Made by a program: the position numbers and the translations under genes. Shown piece by piece: positions 14,126 through 22,640 of a stretch of 26,606 nucleotides of DNA. Numbering within the stretch: position 1 is the first letter of the stretch; each line of letters opens with the position of its first letter. Under the pieces are notes generated by a model. It was given only the letters and a program-made list of their open reading frames with translations, searched no databases and was not told the DNA's origin. The stretch is from Lachnospiraceae bacterium (GTDB taxonomy: Bacteria; Bacillota_A; Clostridia; Lachnospirales; Lachnospiraceae). The stretch covers positions 1-26,606 of the forward strand of contig JAFZRD010000043.1 of NCBI GenBank assembly GCA_017620055.1. Direction: 5' to 3'.

Positions 14126-15654
14126 TGAAGAGTATCGAAAAAGTAGTCATTCCCGTCATCATCATCGTGATCATCACGATGCTCGGGATATACTACATTT
14201 CAAAAGAATATGAGAAGCAGCAGGCCGCAAAGCGCGCCGAGGAGATAAAGGAGAACATCGAGAAGCAGCAGGAAGAGAATCCGGTCAACGCAGATGAGCT
14301 CATATACCAGAGCGCCGCGATGCTCGTCGGGAAGAACGCGGAAGAAGGAAAGCTCAAGTTCATTTCCGTTGACAGTGAGAGACTGTTTGAACTGGATTAC
14401 GACAAGAAGTCCTCTTTTCTCGGCAAGCACGGAAACTATCTGACACTCGACCAGATACCGCTCGGAGAGATTCTCGATGTATCGTACGGCATTCATGACA
14501 GGATGCTGCTGGAGATGAAGGTCAGCGCCGAGGCGTGGACGTTTACCGACGTTACGAAGTTTGAGATAAACGAGGAAGAAGGCAGGATGGATATCGCGGG
14601 AAGCACATACAGGCTTCCCAAGATGGCCGTTGTATCATACAAGGACGAACTGGCCACGTTCATGGATGTCACGAATGTGGACACGCTGACGGTAAAAGGC
14701 TGGGGGCGCAAGGTCTGTTCGGTGATCGTTGAAAGGGGCCACGGCTATGTCAGGCTCCAGAACGATTCGTATTTTGAAGGCGGATGGATCGAGATAGGTC
14801 AGGAGATCATCAAACCCGTCACCGAAGAGATGCTGATCCCGGTTCCGGAAGGTGATTATCATGTGCGTCTCACGAACAGGGGCTATGCGGCAGAAGAGGA
14901 TGTAACCGTCGAAAGGGACAGGGAATCCGTTCTCGACCTTTCGAAAGTCGATATAAGAGAAGTCGCGATAGGACATGTCGAATTCGGGATAGTTCCCGAT
15001 TATGCGCAGTTGTACATAGACGGCCAGATGACCGACTTTGAAGAAAGGGTTCCGCTTGAATACGGCATCCATAAGATCCATGTTGAACTTGCCGGATATA
15101 GGAGCGTTGACACGAACATCCGCGTGTCCGATAAGTACGCGAATGTGGATATAGTTCTCGAGTCGGATTCGGAAGAGGATACGTCAAAGGATACGACGCA
15201 GAGGACAACACCGACACCCACGGTGACTCCCGTGCCGACCGTACCCGCGACGACGGCTCCGAGAGTGGCGGAGTCGACGACTTACGACACGGCCAATTAT
15301 ATCGCTCCGCTCAAAAACGCGGTTGTAACGGACACTTCGACATCATCAAAAACAAGTCCGCTTGACGGACTGACATCGACAACATCGACAACGTCATCGA
15401 CGACGGATTCCAACACGGAAGTCATAAGCGATACGAGAAAGATGTATGTCGAATCACCGGAAGGTGCGGAAGTGTTCATCGACGGTATATACGTGGGCAT
15501 TGCCCCGATCTCGTTCATCAAGCCCGAAAAGGGCTCACATGTCGTCACCCTGTCAAGAAACGGATACAAGACAAAGAGTTATACCGTCTCTGTATCGGGT
15601 GATGACAAGGATGTTACGCTGTCATTCTCGGATCTGATATCCGAACAGGAATAG
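14125..15654 (+). CDS. Membrane-anchored PEGA-domain protein
   Basis: The 509-residue protein begins with one transmembrane anchor (about 7-27; VVIPVIIIVIITMLGIYYI), then a charged coiled coil (28-52), an extracytoplasmic beta-rich region, and PEGA-type repeats: a partial one near 241-275 (GDYHVRLTNRGYAAEEDV), one at about 284-350 (AQLYIDGQMTDFEERVPLEY), and a classical one at 439-505 (SPEGAEVFIDGIYVGIAP). A Thr/Ser/Pro-rich linker (about 352-432) separates the last two. PEGA domains are small surface beta domains with suspected carbohydrate or wall contact. AAAGGA precedes ATG 14125, which overlaps the cca stop. The giant membrane fusion protein follows after eight bases, so a joint envelope role is likely but unproven. 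Confidence 0.85.
   Translation: MKSIEKVVIPVIIIVIITMLGIYYISKEYEKQQAAKRAEEIKENIEKQQEENPVNADELIYQSAAMLVGKNAEEGKLKFISVDSERLFELDYDKKSSFLGKHGNYLTLDQIPLGEILDVSYGIHDRMLLEMKVSAEAWTFTDVTKFEINEEEGRMDIAGSTYRLPKMAVVSYKDELATFMDVTNVDTLTVKGWGRKVCSVIVERGHGYVRLQNDSYFEGGWIEIGQEIIKPVTEEMLIPVPEGDYHVRLTNRGYAAEEDVTVERDRESVLDLSKVDIREVAIGHVEFGIVPDYAQLYIDGQMTDFEERVPLEYGIHKIHVELAGYRSVDTNIRVSDKYANVDIVLESDSEEDTSKDTTQRTTPTPTVTPVPTVPATTAPRVAESTTYDTANYIAPLKNAVVTDTSTSSKTSPLDGLTSTTSTTSSTTDSNTEVISDTRKMYVESPEGAEVFIDGIYVGIAPISFIKPEKGSHVVTLSRNGYKTKSYTVSVSGDDKDVTLSFSDLISEQE
15371..15405 (+). repeat. ACATCGACA-type tandem repeat in the Thr/Ser linker of the PEGA gene
   Basis: The bases consist of near-identical 9-mers (ACATCGACA twice, then diverged ACGTCATCGACG copies) encoding Thr-Ser-Thr runs. 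Such in-frame repeats can change length by slippage and would alter the linker without breaking the frame. Confidence 0.45.
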
Positions 15655-15662
15655 GACGTTAA

Positions 15663-18515
15663 ATGAGGAAGTATCTGAAAAGACGTGATAATCGAATAAT
15701 TCTCGTGTTCTTCCTGATCACGATGATCGTGGCGATAAGCCCTCTCATCTCGAGATACTGCATCAACGGTCATGATCTCGAATATCATCTTCTCAGGATA
15801 GAGAGCCTAAAGGAAGGGATCCTTATCGGACGGCCTTTCCTGAAGGTCAATACTCTCTTCTTCGGAGGAGCCGGTTATGCGAGTTCCCTGTTCTATTCGG
15901 ATCTGTTCATGCATATCCCGGCACTTCTGAGGGTGTGTCATTTCGGTATCGGAACGAGCTTTCATCTGTATACCGCACTCATATTTGTCCTCTGTTATAT
16001 CTCGACTTTCTACTGTGTATGGAAGATGAGTCTGTCGAAGTTTGCGGGAACGGTGGCGGCTGTTCTGGTCACGCTGTGTCCGTACCATATGGACGACATG
16101 CTCGTTCGGACCGCCTGCGGCGAAAATGCCGCCTTCATTTTTCTCCCGCTTGCCATCTACGGCGTGTTCAACGTCCTGTATGAAGAGATGGACAAGCCCT
16201 GGGTGTTCGGGCTTGGGATGGCGGGCCTGATACTCACACATCCGGCGACTTGCATTCTTATGACGTGTGTTTGCGTGGTCGCATTCCTGATCAATATAAA
16301 GATACTTCTGGATAACCCGAGAGTGCTCGTCAGACTGTGCGTGGTTGCGGTCCTGGCACTTCTTGTCACCGCATATCAGTGGCTTCCGATGCTGGAACAG
16401 TTTGCGCACACGGATTTCTATGTTGCAAATAACTGGACGGATCTTCTTGACTCGTCCGTCGGATTTTCCGAGATCGCTTCAACAACGTTTCCGTGTATCG
16501 GGTTTGCTCTGTTTGCGCTCATCATCCCGAGGATATTTCTGACCCGCCGGGATTATCCGATACTTAAGTTCATAGATCTGTGTATCATCGCCGCACTGAT
16601 CTTTGCAGTGGGAGCGACAAATATAATGCCGTGGGAAAAAGTTGCGAGGTTCTTCGGGTTCCTTCAGTTCCCGTGGAGACTGTTCATCATGTCGTCGGTG
16701 CTCCTGTCGGTGGCGGATGCGGTGATCCTGAGACTGTTCCTTGACAGGTTCAAAGAGGACAACAGAAGGATCGCATTTGAGATAGTGCTGATTCTCATAA
16801 CCGCGGTGATGATGAAAGGTGCGATCGATCATCAGAATGAGAATTCGATGGGATATTACGATTACAGCGACGATTATTACAGCTTCAAACCTTTTACGGC
16901 AGGTGTCATTGCCGGAGAGTGGCTTCCGGCTGCCGTGACTGACGTCTCATCCCTCGTTGAACAGAGCGACAGGATGGTGTTCGACGACGGCTCGGCATGT
17001 GATTTTACAAGGAAACGTGCGAAGGTCATATCAAAGATCGACAGCGTTCACGAATATGTTGATGTCCCGTTCATCTATTACAAGGGATACAGCGCAGTCA
17101 TCGTCGATGACGCCGGAAATAAGACAAAGCTTGAGGTGTCGGGCGACGGTGAGAACGGAATGTGCAGGGTGGAGCTGCTTGGCAGGACCGGTGAACTGAC
17201 GGTCAGCTACACCGGAACGATACTGCAGAAGGTCGCTCTCATTGTGTCGCACCTGTTCATACTTCTGATATTCGATCTTCTGTATCTGAAGAACAAATAC
17301 AAGAAAAAGCTCAGACTCAGAGCCGCTGCGGCAGGCGCTAATCTTGGAAAGGTTTCGATAGTCCTTGTGTTCGCACTCCTGTCGGGGACGCTCAGTGCAT
17401 GTAATGTTGCGACCGTGCCGAGCTCAGGATATTACGATCCCGATGAGATGATAGATTACCTCAAAGATGTTAACGGGGATAACACCGACGAGAGTGACGG
17501 TGTATCCGAGGAGGATCTTGTCAGGATCAATTACAGTCACAAGGGATATGACAGAGACGGAAAGAAATACGCCGTCAGAATAGATGAATCTTCGGGCGAA
17601 CAGATGATATCTGTTGTTAAGCCCGATGCGAAAGGCCTGTTTCCCGACGGTGAGGATCACGTAACCGGGGGATTGTATGCCGGCCTTCTCGATGAAGAGG
17701 TGTCGGAGGTTCTTGACAGATACAGGACAGACAGCCTTGAGGGAAGGATAATGCATGAAACGGATGCGCTCCTTTGCCTGGAAGTGTTCCCCGAACCGTC
17801 AAAGAGAAAGAAACTGGATGATCTTGCGGTAACACTTGCGGATGACATATTCGGGATCCCCTCGGCCAAGATCGAAACCGTTCTTGATAAGTATGACTGC
17901 GCCGCGGTTCTTGCCAAAGCCGCATATGTTCTTACGGAATGGGAGAGAGCGGATGATGCGGGGAAGCTTGCGGAACAGTATTTCAAGGATGCGGAGAGCG
18001 TTGATGAGCCCGATGCGGAACCCGTAGCGGCAAGGCTTTGGGCCGCAGCCGAGCTGTACAGGCTGACCGGGCAGAAGACATACAGATCGGTCGTGGATGC
18101 GATCGCGATGGATGTCGTTCCGGAAGGATTCTCGTATGATGAGCCGGGATTTTTCGGGCTGTTCGCATACCTCATGTCACCTCATGCGACAAACTATAAC
18201 GTATGTACGAACATGATGAGCATCGTGTTTTCCAAGGCAAATGAGCTGATAAAGGAACCGATCGATAAGGAGTTCCTTGATACGAGAGTCGATTCATCAA
18301 CCGCAAAGCGTGATGAGAAGACGGCCGTCCGTATGATGGACGAAGCATTTCTTGTCACGATGACCAACTACGTCAGCGTAAGTGTCGAATACAAGGAATT
18401 TGTTCAGAACAGACTGAATTACATATTCGGAGCCAATCTGTCGGGGATCGATTTTACGGAGGATGACAATGCTCTTTCCGATTCGCCGCGTCTGTTTGTT
18501 CTGATCGGATTGTGA
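15663..18515 (+). CDS. Polytopic GT-C-like membrane protein fused via an internal lipobox to a GH9-like helical domain
   Basis: A single 950-codon open frame with two unlike halves. Residues 1-575 form a polytopic membrane protein with about 12 hydrophobic helices; GHDLEYHLLRIESLKEG in the first outer loop followed by GYASSLFYSDLFMHIPALL resembles the PTPS-related/YfhO-like membrane family with a GT-C-type layout. Near 560-580 lies a complete lipoprotein signal: KKK-rich n-region, hydrophobic SIVLVFALLSGT and lipobox LSAC with Cys580. After a Gly/Asp-rich linker, residues ~650-950 are helical; WAAAELYRLTGQKTYRSVV and VEYKEFVQNRLNYIFGANL recall the C-terminal part of GH9 glucanases. I do not see the GH9 DAGD catalytic motif, so it may be a binding or inactive version. 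AGGA before ATG 15663. It lies between the PEGA gene and ddl-murF, pointing to envelope glycan work. Confidence 0.8.
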   Translation: MRKYLKRRDNRIILVFFLITMIVAISPLISRYCINGHDLEYHLLRIESLKEGILIGRPFLKVNTLFFGGAGYASSLFYSDLFMHIPALLRVCHFGIGTSFHLYTALIFVLCYISTFYCVWKMSLSKFAGTVAAVLVTLCPYHMDDMLVRTACGENAAFIFLPLAIYGVFNVLYEEMDKPWVFGLGMAGLILTHPATCILMTCVCVVAFLINIKILLDNPRVLVRLCVVAVLALLVTAYQWLPMLEQFAHTDFYVANNWTDLLDSSVGFSEIASTTFPCIGFALFALIIPRIFLTRRDYPILKFIDLCIIAALIFAVGATNIMPWEKVARFFGFLQFPWRLFIMSSVLLSVADAVILRLFLDRFKEDNRRIAFEIVLILITAVMMKGAIDHQNENSMGYYDYSDDYYSFKPFTAGVIAGEWLPAAVTDVSSLVEQSDRMVFDDGSACDFTRKRAKVISKIDSVHEYVDVPFIYYKGYSAVIVDDAGNKTKLEVSGDGENGMCRVELLGRTGELTVSYTGTILQKVALIVSHLFILLIFDLLYLKNKYKKKLRLRAAAAGANLGKVSIVLVFALLSGTLSACNVATVPSSGYYDPDEMIDYLKDVNGDNTDESDGVSEEDLVRINYSHKGYDRDGKKYAVRIDESSGEQMISVVKPDAKGLFPDGEDHVTGGLYAGLLDEEVSEVLDRYRTDSLEGRIMHETDALLCLEVFPEPSKRKKLDDLAVTLADDIFGIPSAKIETVLDKYDCAAVLAKAAYVLTEWERADDAGKLAEQYFKDAESVDEPDAEPVAARLWAAAELYRLTGQKTYRSVVDAIAMDVVPEGFSYDEPGFFGLFAYLMSPHATNYNVCTNMMSIVFSKANELIKEPIDKEFLDTRVDSSTAKRDEKTAVRMMDEAFLVTMTNYVSVSVEYKEFVQNRLNYIFGANLSGIDFTEDDNALSDSPRLFVLIGL

Positions 18516-18530
18516 TAACGGGAGGAAACC

Positions 18531-19568
18531 ATGAAGATAGTTGTTCTGGCCGGAGGGCTCAGTACCGAAAGAGACGTGTCGCTCGTGACCGGCCGCTGCG
18601 TATATAAGGCACTCAAAGAAAACGGACACAGGGTCATACTGATGGACGTGTTCCTCGGATACGAGGGTGATACAAAGGACATATTCGATGCGGACATCGA
18701 CTGGGCGGCGAAGGTTGCTCCGATATCTGAGGAGGCACCCGATCTCGAAGCGGTAAAGGCACTCCGCAAAGATGATAAGAAAGTATTCTTCGGACCGAAC
18801 GTCATCACGGTATGCCAGGAAGCGGATATAGTGTTCATGGCACTTCACGGTGACTGCGGGGAGAACGGAAAGATCCAGTCCGCATTCGATCTTCTCGGGA
18901 TCAGGTACACCGGAACGGATCCATTTTCGTCCGCGCTTGCTATGGATAAAGCCATCTCAAAGCAGCTGTTCATGATGTACGGTGTCAGGACACCCGAAAG
19001 CTATATGCTCAAAAGCGTCGATGACGATCATCTGCCCGAATTCCCGTGCGTCGTGAAAATATGTAACGGCGGTTCATCAGTCGGAGTATATATAGTAAAT
19101 AACGAGACGGAATACCAGAGTGCGGTTAAAGATGCGTTCAGGTATGAGTCAAAGGTCATGGTCGAGAAATATATCAAAGGCCGGGAATTCACATGCTGTG
19201 TCATAGAGGGTAAGGCTCTTCCGATCGTTGAGATCGAGCCTATCAACGGATTCTATGATTACAGGAACAAATACCAGGCGGGATCCACGATCGAGACGTG
19301 TCCAGCAAAGCTCAAGGATGCGATAACCGCCACGATACAGGAGGAAGCGGTCAAGGCTTTCCGGGCTCTCGGGATCAAGACATATGCGCGAATGGATTTC
19401 ATCATGAATGAGAAGAATGAAGTATACTGTCTCGAGGCTAACACACTTCCCGGAATGACGCCGACGAGTCTGATACCCCAGGAGGCTGCGGCAGTCGGAG
19501 TATCGTACAACGATCTTTGCGAATGGATCATAGAGATCTCAATGAAGAAACGGACAGACAATGCGTAA
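18531..19568 (+). CDS. ddl: D-alanine--D-alanine ligase
   Basis: This cytoplasmic ATP-grasp enzyme joins two D-Ala for the peptidoglycan stem. At 345 residues it shows the family sequence GGLSTERDVSL, ALHGDCGENGKIQ, CVVKICNGGSSVGV (ATP-binding lysine and loop) and EANTLPGMTPTSLIP with metal-binding residues. The omega loop reads FYDYRNKY, with the Tyr that marks D-Ala-D-Ala rather than D-Ala-D-Lac ligases. The spacing between the N-terminal domain and the ATP-grasp core is slightly longer than in E. coli Ddl (306 residues). GGGAGG precedes ATG 18531, 15 bases after the fusion-protein gene, and the gene overlaps murF, the next enzyme in the same pathway. Confidence 0.96.
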   Translation: MKIVVLAGGLSTERDVSLVTGRCVYKALKENGHRVILMDVFLGYEGDTKDIFDADIDWAAKVAPISEEAPDLEAVKALRKDDKKVFFGPNVITVCQEADIVFMALHGDCGENGKIQSAFDLLGIRYTGTDPFSSALAMDKAISKQLFMMYGVRTPESYMLKSVDDDHLPEFPCVVKICNGGSSVGVYIVNNETEYQSAVKDAFRYESKVMVEKYIKGREFTCCVIEGKALPIVEIEPINGFYDYRNKYQAGSTIETCPAKLKDAITATIQEEAVKAFRALGIKTYARMDFIMNEKNEVYCLEANTLPGMTPTSLIPQEAAAVGVSYNDLCEWIIEISMKKRTDNA

Positions 19569-20958
19569 CATGAACATATGGGCGATAGCCGAGGCTATCG
19601 GAGGAAAACTGGAAAATGCCGCAAAATGCGACATGACAAAAGAGGCAACGAGTGTCGTCATCGACTCGAGACTGATCGAGGAAGGCGGGATATTCGTAGC
19701 GACAAAGGGAGAGAGAGTGGACGGTCACTCTTTCATCCATCAGGTGTTTGAAAAAGGAGCGCTCGCAGTTATATGCGAACATATCCCTCCCAAGGTCAAG
19801 GGCCCGTGCATCGTTGTGGAAGACAGCCTTGCGGCCATCAGAAAACTGGCGCAGTACTATATGGACCAGCTGTCGGTGAAGGTGGTGGGCATAGTCGGAA
19901 GCGTCGGAAAGACAAGCACAAAGGAGCTTGTCGCCTCCGTACTGTCGTCCCATTATGAGGTGCTCAGGACCGAAGGTAATCTCAACAATGAGATAGGAGT
20001 TCCTCTGACCGTGTTCAAGATAAGGGACGCTCATGAGGTTGCTGTCATCGAAATGGGTATAAGTGATTTCGGGGAAATGGACAGACTCGGCCGGATAACG
20101 CGTCCAGATATCGTCGTGTTCACGAATATCGGTCCATGTCATCTGGAATATCTGGGAGATCTTGAAGGAGTGCTCCGTGCCAAGACAGAGATCATCCCGC
20201 ACATGAACCCTTCGGGAACGCTTGTCCTCAACGGACAGGATGAGATGCTCGCAACCATAAGTATCAATTCGTCCGGAAGCCGCAAGATAATAAGATACGG
20301 TAAGGAATCCAAAAGGGATGACGTCTATGCGTCAAGCATAGAGAATCTCGGACTCGAAGGATCGAAGTTCGTGGCGAACTTCCCCGATGGGAGTCACTAT
20401 GACATGACGGTCCCTCTTCCGGGTTATCATATGGTCGATAACGCCATAGCGGCTGCAGCGGTCGGATTCCTGATGGGACTCAATCTCGAGGAGATAAGAA
20501 GAGGGATGATGTCGGTGGAACCTTTAACCGGAAGAGGCCACATCATCCATACGGACAAATATACGATAGTGGATGACTGTTACAATGCCAACCCGAAGTC
20601 GATGTGTGCGGCGATAGACACTCTCGGATACGCGCTTGGAAGAAAGGTCGCGATCCTCGGGGACATGTTCGAGCTCGGAGAGGAAACGGAGAAGCTTCAC
20701 GCGAGCGTCGGGGAATATGCGGCCGGACACGGAGTGGAATCTCTCATATTTGTAGGGTCTGCCGCCAAGTATATGTATGAACGTGCAAGGTTGCACGAAG
20801 GTGTGGAGATAAGGTATTATCCGAACAGGGAACTTCTTATATCCGCATTATCCGATGAGACAAAAGAGATCATCAGACCCGGGGATACCATTCTTGTCAA
20901 GGCATCCCACGGAATGGGTTTTTCGGAAGTTGTTGATTATCTGAGCAGCAAAGAATAA
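19561..20958 (+). CDS. murF: UDP-MurNAc-tripeptide--D-Ala-D-Ala ligase
   Basis: MurF adds the D-Ala-D-Ala dipeptide made by Ddl to UDP-MurNAc-tripeptide. The 465-residue protein has the Mur N-terminal domain, P-loop GSVGKTST (Lys117-Thr118), TEGNLNNEIGVPLT, EMGISDFGEMD, TNIGPCHLEYLG and the C-terminal signature VDDCYNANPKSM with LGDMFELG. It overlaps ddl by eight bases, so the two consecutive pathway enzymes are coupled. ATG 19570 is an equally possible start; neither has a strong ribosome binding site. AAGGAG follows the stop for the DegV gene. Confidence 0.97.
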   Translation: MRNMNIWAIAEAIGGKLENAAKCDMTKEATSVVIDSRLIEEGGIFVATKGERVDGHSFIHQVFEKGALAVICEHIPPKVKGPCIVVEDSLAAIRKLAQYYMDQLSVKVVGIVGSVGKTSTKELVASVLSSHYEVLRTEGNLNNEIGVPLTVFKIRDAHEVAVIEMGISDFGEMDRLGRITRPDIVVFTNIGPCHLEYLGDLEGVLRAKTEIIPHMNPSGTLVLNGQDEMLATISINSSGSRKIIRYGKESKRDDVYASSIENLGLEGSKFVANFPDGSHYDMTVPLPGYHMVDNAIAAAAVGFLMGLNLEEIRRGMMSVEPLTGRGHIIHTDKYTIVDDCYNANPKSMCAAIDTLGYALGRKVAILGDMFELGEETEKLHASVGEYAAGHGVESLIFVGSAAKYMYERARLHEGVEIRYYPNRELLISALSDETKEIIRPGDTILVKASHGMGFSEVVDYLSSKE

Positions 20959-20968
20959 GGAGAGGATT

Positions 20969-21847
20969 ATGGCATTTAGGATCATTACGGACACCGGAGC
21001 AAATATCACCGACAAGGTCAGAAACCACTACGGCATCGAACTCGTTCACCTCACGCTCATCATGGACGGGGAGGAGATGCAGTTTACGAGCACAGAAGGT
21101 TTTGACTATGACGGATATTATGAGAAACTCAAAGACGGACTGAAGGTTTCGACATCCCAGGTCAATCCCGGACAGTTTGCGGAATGCTTTGAACCGATCC
21201 TGGAGGCCGGTGAGGATATTCTGTATATCGGGCTGTCGGGCGGAGTCACGGGATCGATCAATTCCGCGAAAATGGCGGCATCCGATCTTCTGGATGAATT
21301 TCCCGGAAGACAGATAAGGATAGTGGATTCTCTCGGTGCTTCCCTCGGTGAAGGCATACTTGTCGTCGAAGCGGCAGAATGCAGGGAAAAAGGCATGAGC
21401 CTTGACGAGACGGCCGATCACATTGATTTTCAGAAGTACTGTATGTACCAGGTGTTCGTCGTTGACGACCTTAAGCATCTCAAGAGGACGGGCCGTATAA
21501 GCGGAGCGCTCGCTTCCCTCGGAACGATGATGGATATCAAACCGATCCTCAAGGGCGACACGGAAGGAAAGATCGTTGTCGAATGTAAGGCAAGAGGTCG
21601 TAAGCAGGCGATCAAAGCCCTTGCGGAAAAATACAGGGATCTTGTCGTGGATCCGGAAGAACAGGTAGTGGGCATCTCATACGGCGGCAAACGTGAGGAT
21701 GCGGTGCATCTTGCCAATCTCATCTCCAAGATCGCCCCGCCCAAAAAAGTATGGATGGTGGCCCATGAGCCCGTGACGGGATGTCATGTGGGACCCGGAA
21801 TGCTCGCGCTGTACTTTAAAGGCGCCGATGATGTAAGGGCGTTCTGA
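20969..21847 (+). CDS. DegV-family fatty-acid-binding protein (FakB-like)
   Basis: DegV/FakB proteins hold one fatty acid for phosphorylation by FakA and so feed exogenous or recycled acyl chains into phospholipid synthesis. The 292-residue product shows RIITDTGANIT at the N-terminus, the lipid-contact loop KVSTSQVNPGQF, GLSGGVTGSINSA, VVDDLKHLKRTGRIS and KPILKGDTEGKI. AAGGAGAGG precedes ATG 20969. It is followed after 24 bases by a PlsC acyltransferase, the enzyme family that uses such acyl groups, which supports this role. FakA is not in the window. Lipid specificity cannot be told. Confidence 0.92.
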   Translation: MAFRIITDTGANITDKVRNHYGIELVHLTLIMDGEEMQFTSTEGFDYDGYYEKLKDGLKVSTSQVNPGQFAECFEPILEAGEDILYIGLSGGVTGSINSAKMAASDLLDEFPGRQIRIVDSLGASLGEGILVVEAAECREKGMSLDETADHIDFQKYCMYQVFVVDDLKHLKRTGRISGALASLGTMMDIKPILKGDTEGKIVVECKARGRKQAIKALAEKYRDLVVDPEEQVVGISYGGKREDAVHLANLISKIAPPKKVWMVAHEPVTGCHVGPGMLALYFKGADDVRAF

Positions 21848-21871
21848 TATAAGCATAAAGGGGAATAAGTA

Positions 21872-22624
21872 ATGTTAAGGTTCATAATCTGTGTCATCCT
21901 GGTGATCTTTGATTTTGTCATCGCGATCCCGATCGATATCATCGGATACATAATAGGACTGTTTTCAAAGAAAGCAAAAGATGCCTACATGAAGGTCATG
22001 ATGCGTTTCATATTCGCGGGCATCAATTTTCTTTCCGGAGCGAAGGTAAGATATATCGGGCTAGAGAAGATACCGTCGGACGTTCCGGTACTCTATGTTG
22101 CAAATCATGAGAGCTTTTTTGATGTTCTGCTGACACTTGCAAAGCTTCCGGGAACGATCTGTTTCGTGGCAAAGAAAGCATTCGGAAAAGTGCCGATATT
22201 TGCGCAGGCACTGTCGCTTTACAACACACTTTTTATTGACAGGGAGAATATCAAACAGGGTCTCGAGACGATCTTAAAAGCGATCGAGAATGTGAAGTCG
22301 GGAATGAGCGTATATATCTTTCCTGAAGGAACGAGAAGCCGTGACGGAAGGATGAACGAGTTCAAGGAAGGCAGCATGAAGATCGCGGTCAAGAGCGGAT
22401 GTCCGATAATTCCGATCGCGATATCAAATACTGCAAATGTCTGGGAGAATCACTTCCCGAAGCTTGAGAGCGTTCCCGTTGTTATTGAGATACTCGACCC
22501 GGTCTATCCCGACCGGTTTGACAAAACGCAGCAGAAACATCTGGGCAAGCTGTGCAAGGAACGCATAGAAGAGGCCAGGGACAGGAATCTGAAAGAGTAC
22601 TGCGCAGCCGGTCAGGAAGAATAG
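21872..22624 (+). CDS. plsC: 1-acyl-sn-glycerol-3-phosphate acyltransferase
   Basis: PlsC acylates lysophosphatidic acid to phosphatidic acid at the membrane. The 250-residue protein has a hydrophobic N-terminal segment (about 2-31), the catalytic HX4D motif His79-Asp84 (NHESFFD), and the substrate-binding FPEGTRSRDG. Family length is 240-260. It is the last gene of the long + strand run and its stop TAG (22622-22624) lies inside a hairpin shared with the convergent pyrC stop. Some members act on other acyl acceptors; the specific activity is inferred from motifs. Confidence 0.93.
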   Translation: MLRFIICVILVIFDFVIAIPIDIIGYIIGLFSKKAKDAYMKVMMRFIFAGINFLSGAKVRYIGLEKIPSDVPVLYVANHESFFDVLLTLAKLPGTICFVAKKAFGKVPIFAQALSLYNTLFIDRENIKQGLETILKAIENVKSGMSVYIFPEGTRSRDGRMNEFKEGSMKIAVKSGCPIIPIAISNTANVWENHFPKLESVPVVIEILDPVYPDRFDKTQQKHLGKLCKERIEEARDRNLKEYCAAGQEE

Positions 22625-22640
22625 ACTATCCTGCCGGCTG
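22605..22640. terminator. 12-bp hairpin spanning the plsC and pyrC stop codons
   Basis: CAGCCGG (22605-22611) plus CAGGA (22613-22617) pair with TCCTG (22629-22633) plus CCGGCTG (22634-22640), with one bulged T at 22612 and an 11-base loop. The loop holds the plsC stop; the pyrC stop (22612-22614 on the - strand) is in the stem. It has no T tract on either side, so it may work as a symmetric, possibly factor-aided, terminator for convergent transcription. Confidence 0.6.

Noticed and set aside
17325..17402. Separate gene for the lipoprotein-like half starting inside the membrane-fusion gene
   Set aside because: No ATG precedes the lipobox; only in-frame GTG codons occur and none has a suitable ribosome site in the right place, so a single fusion protein is the better call.
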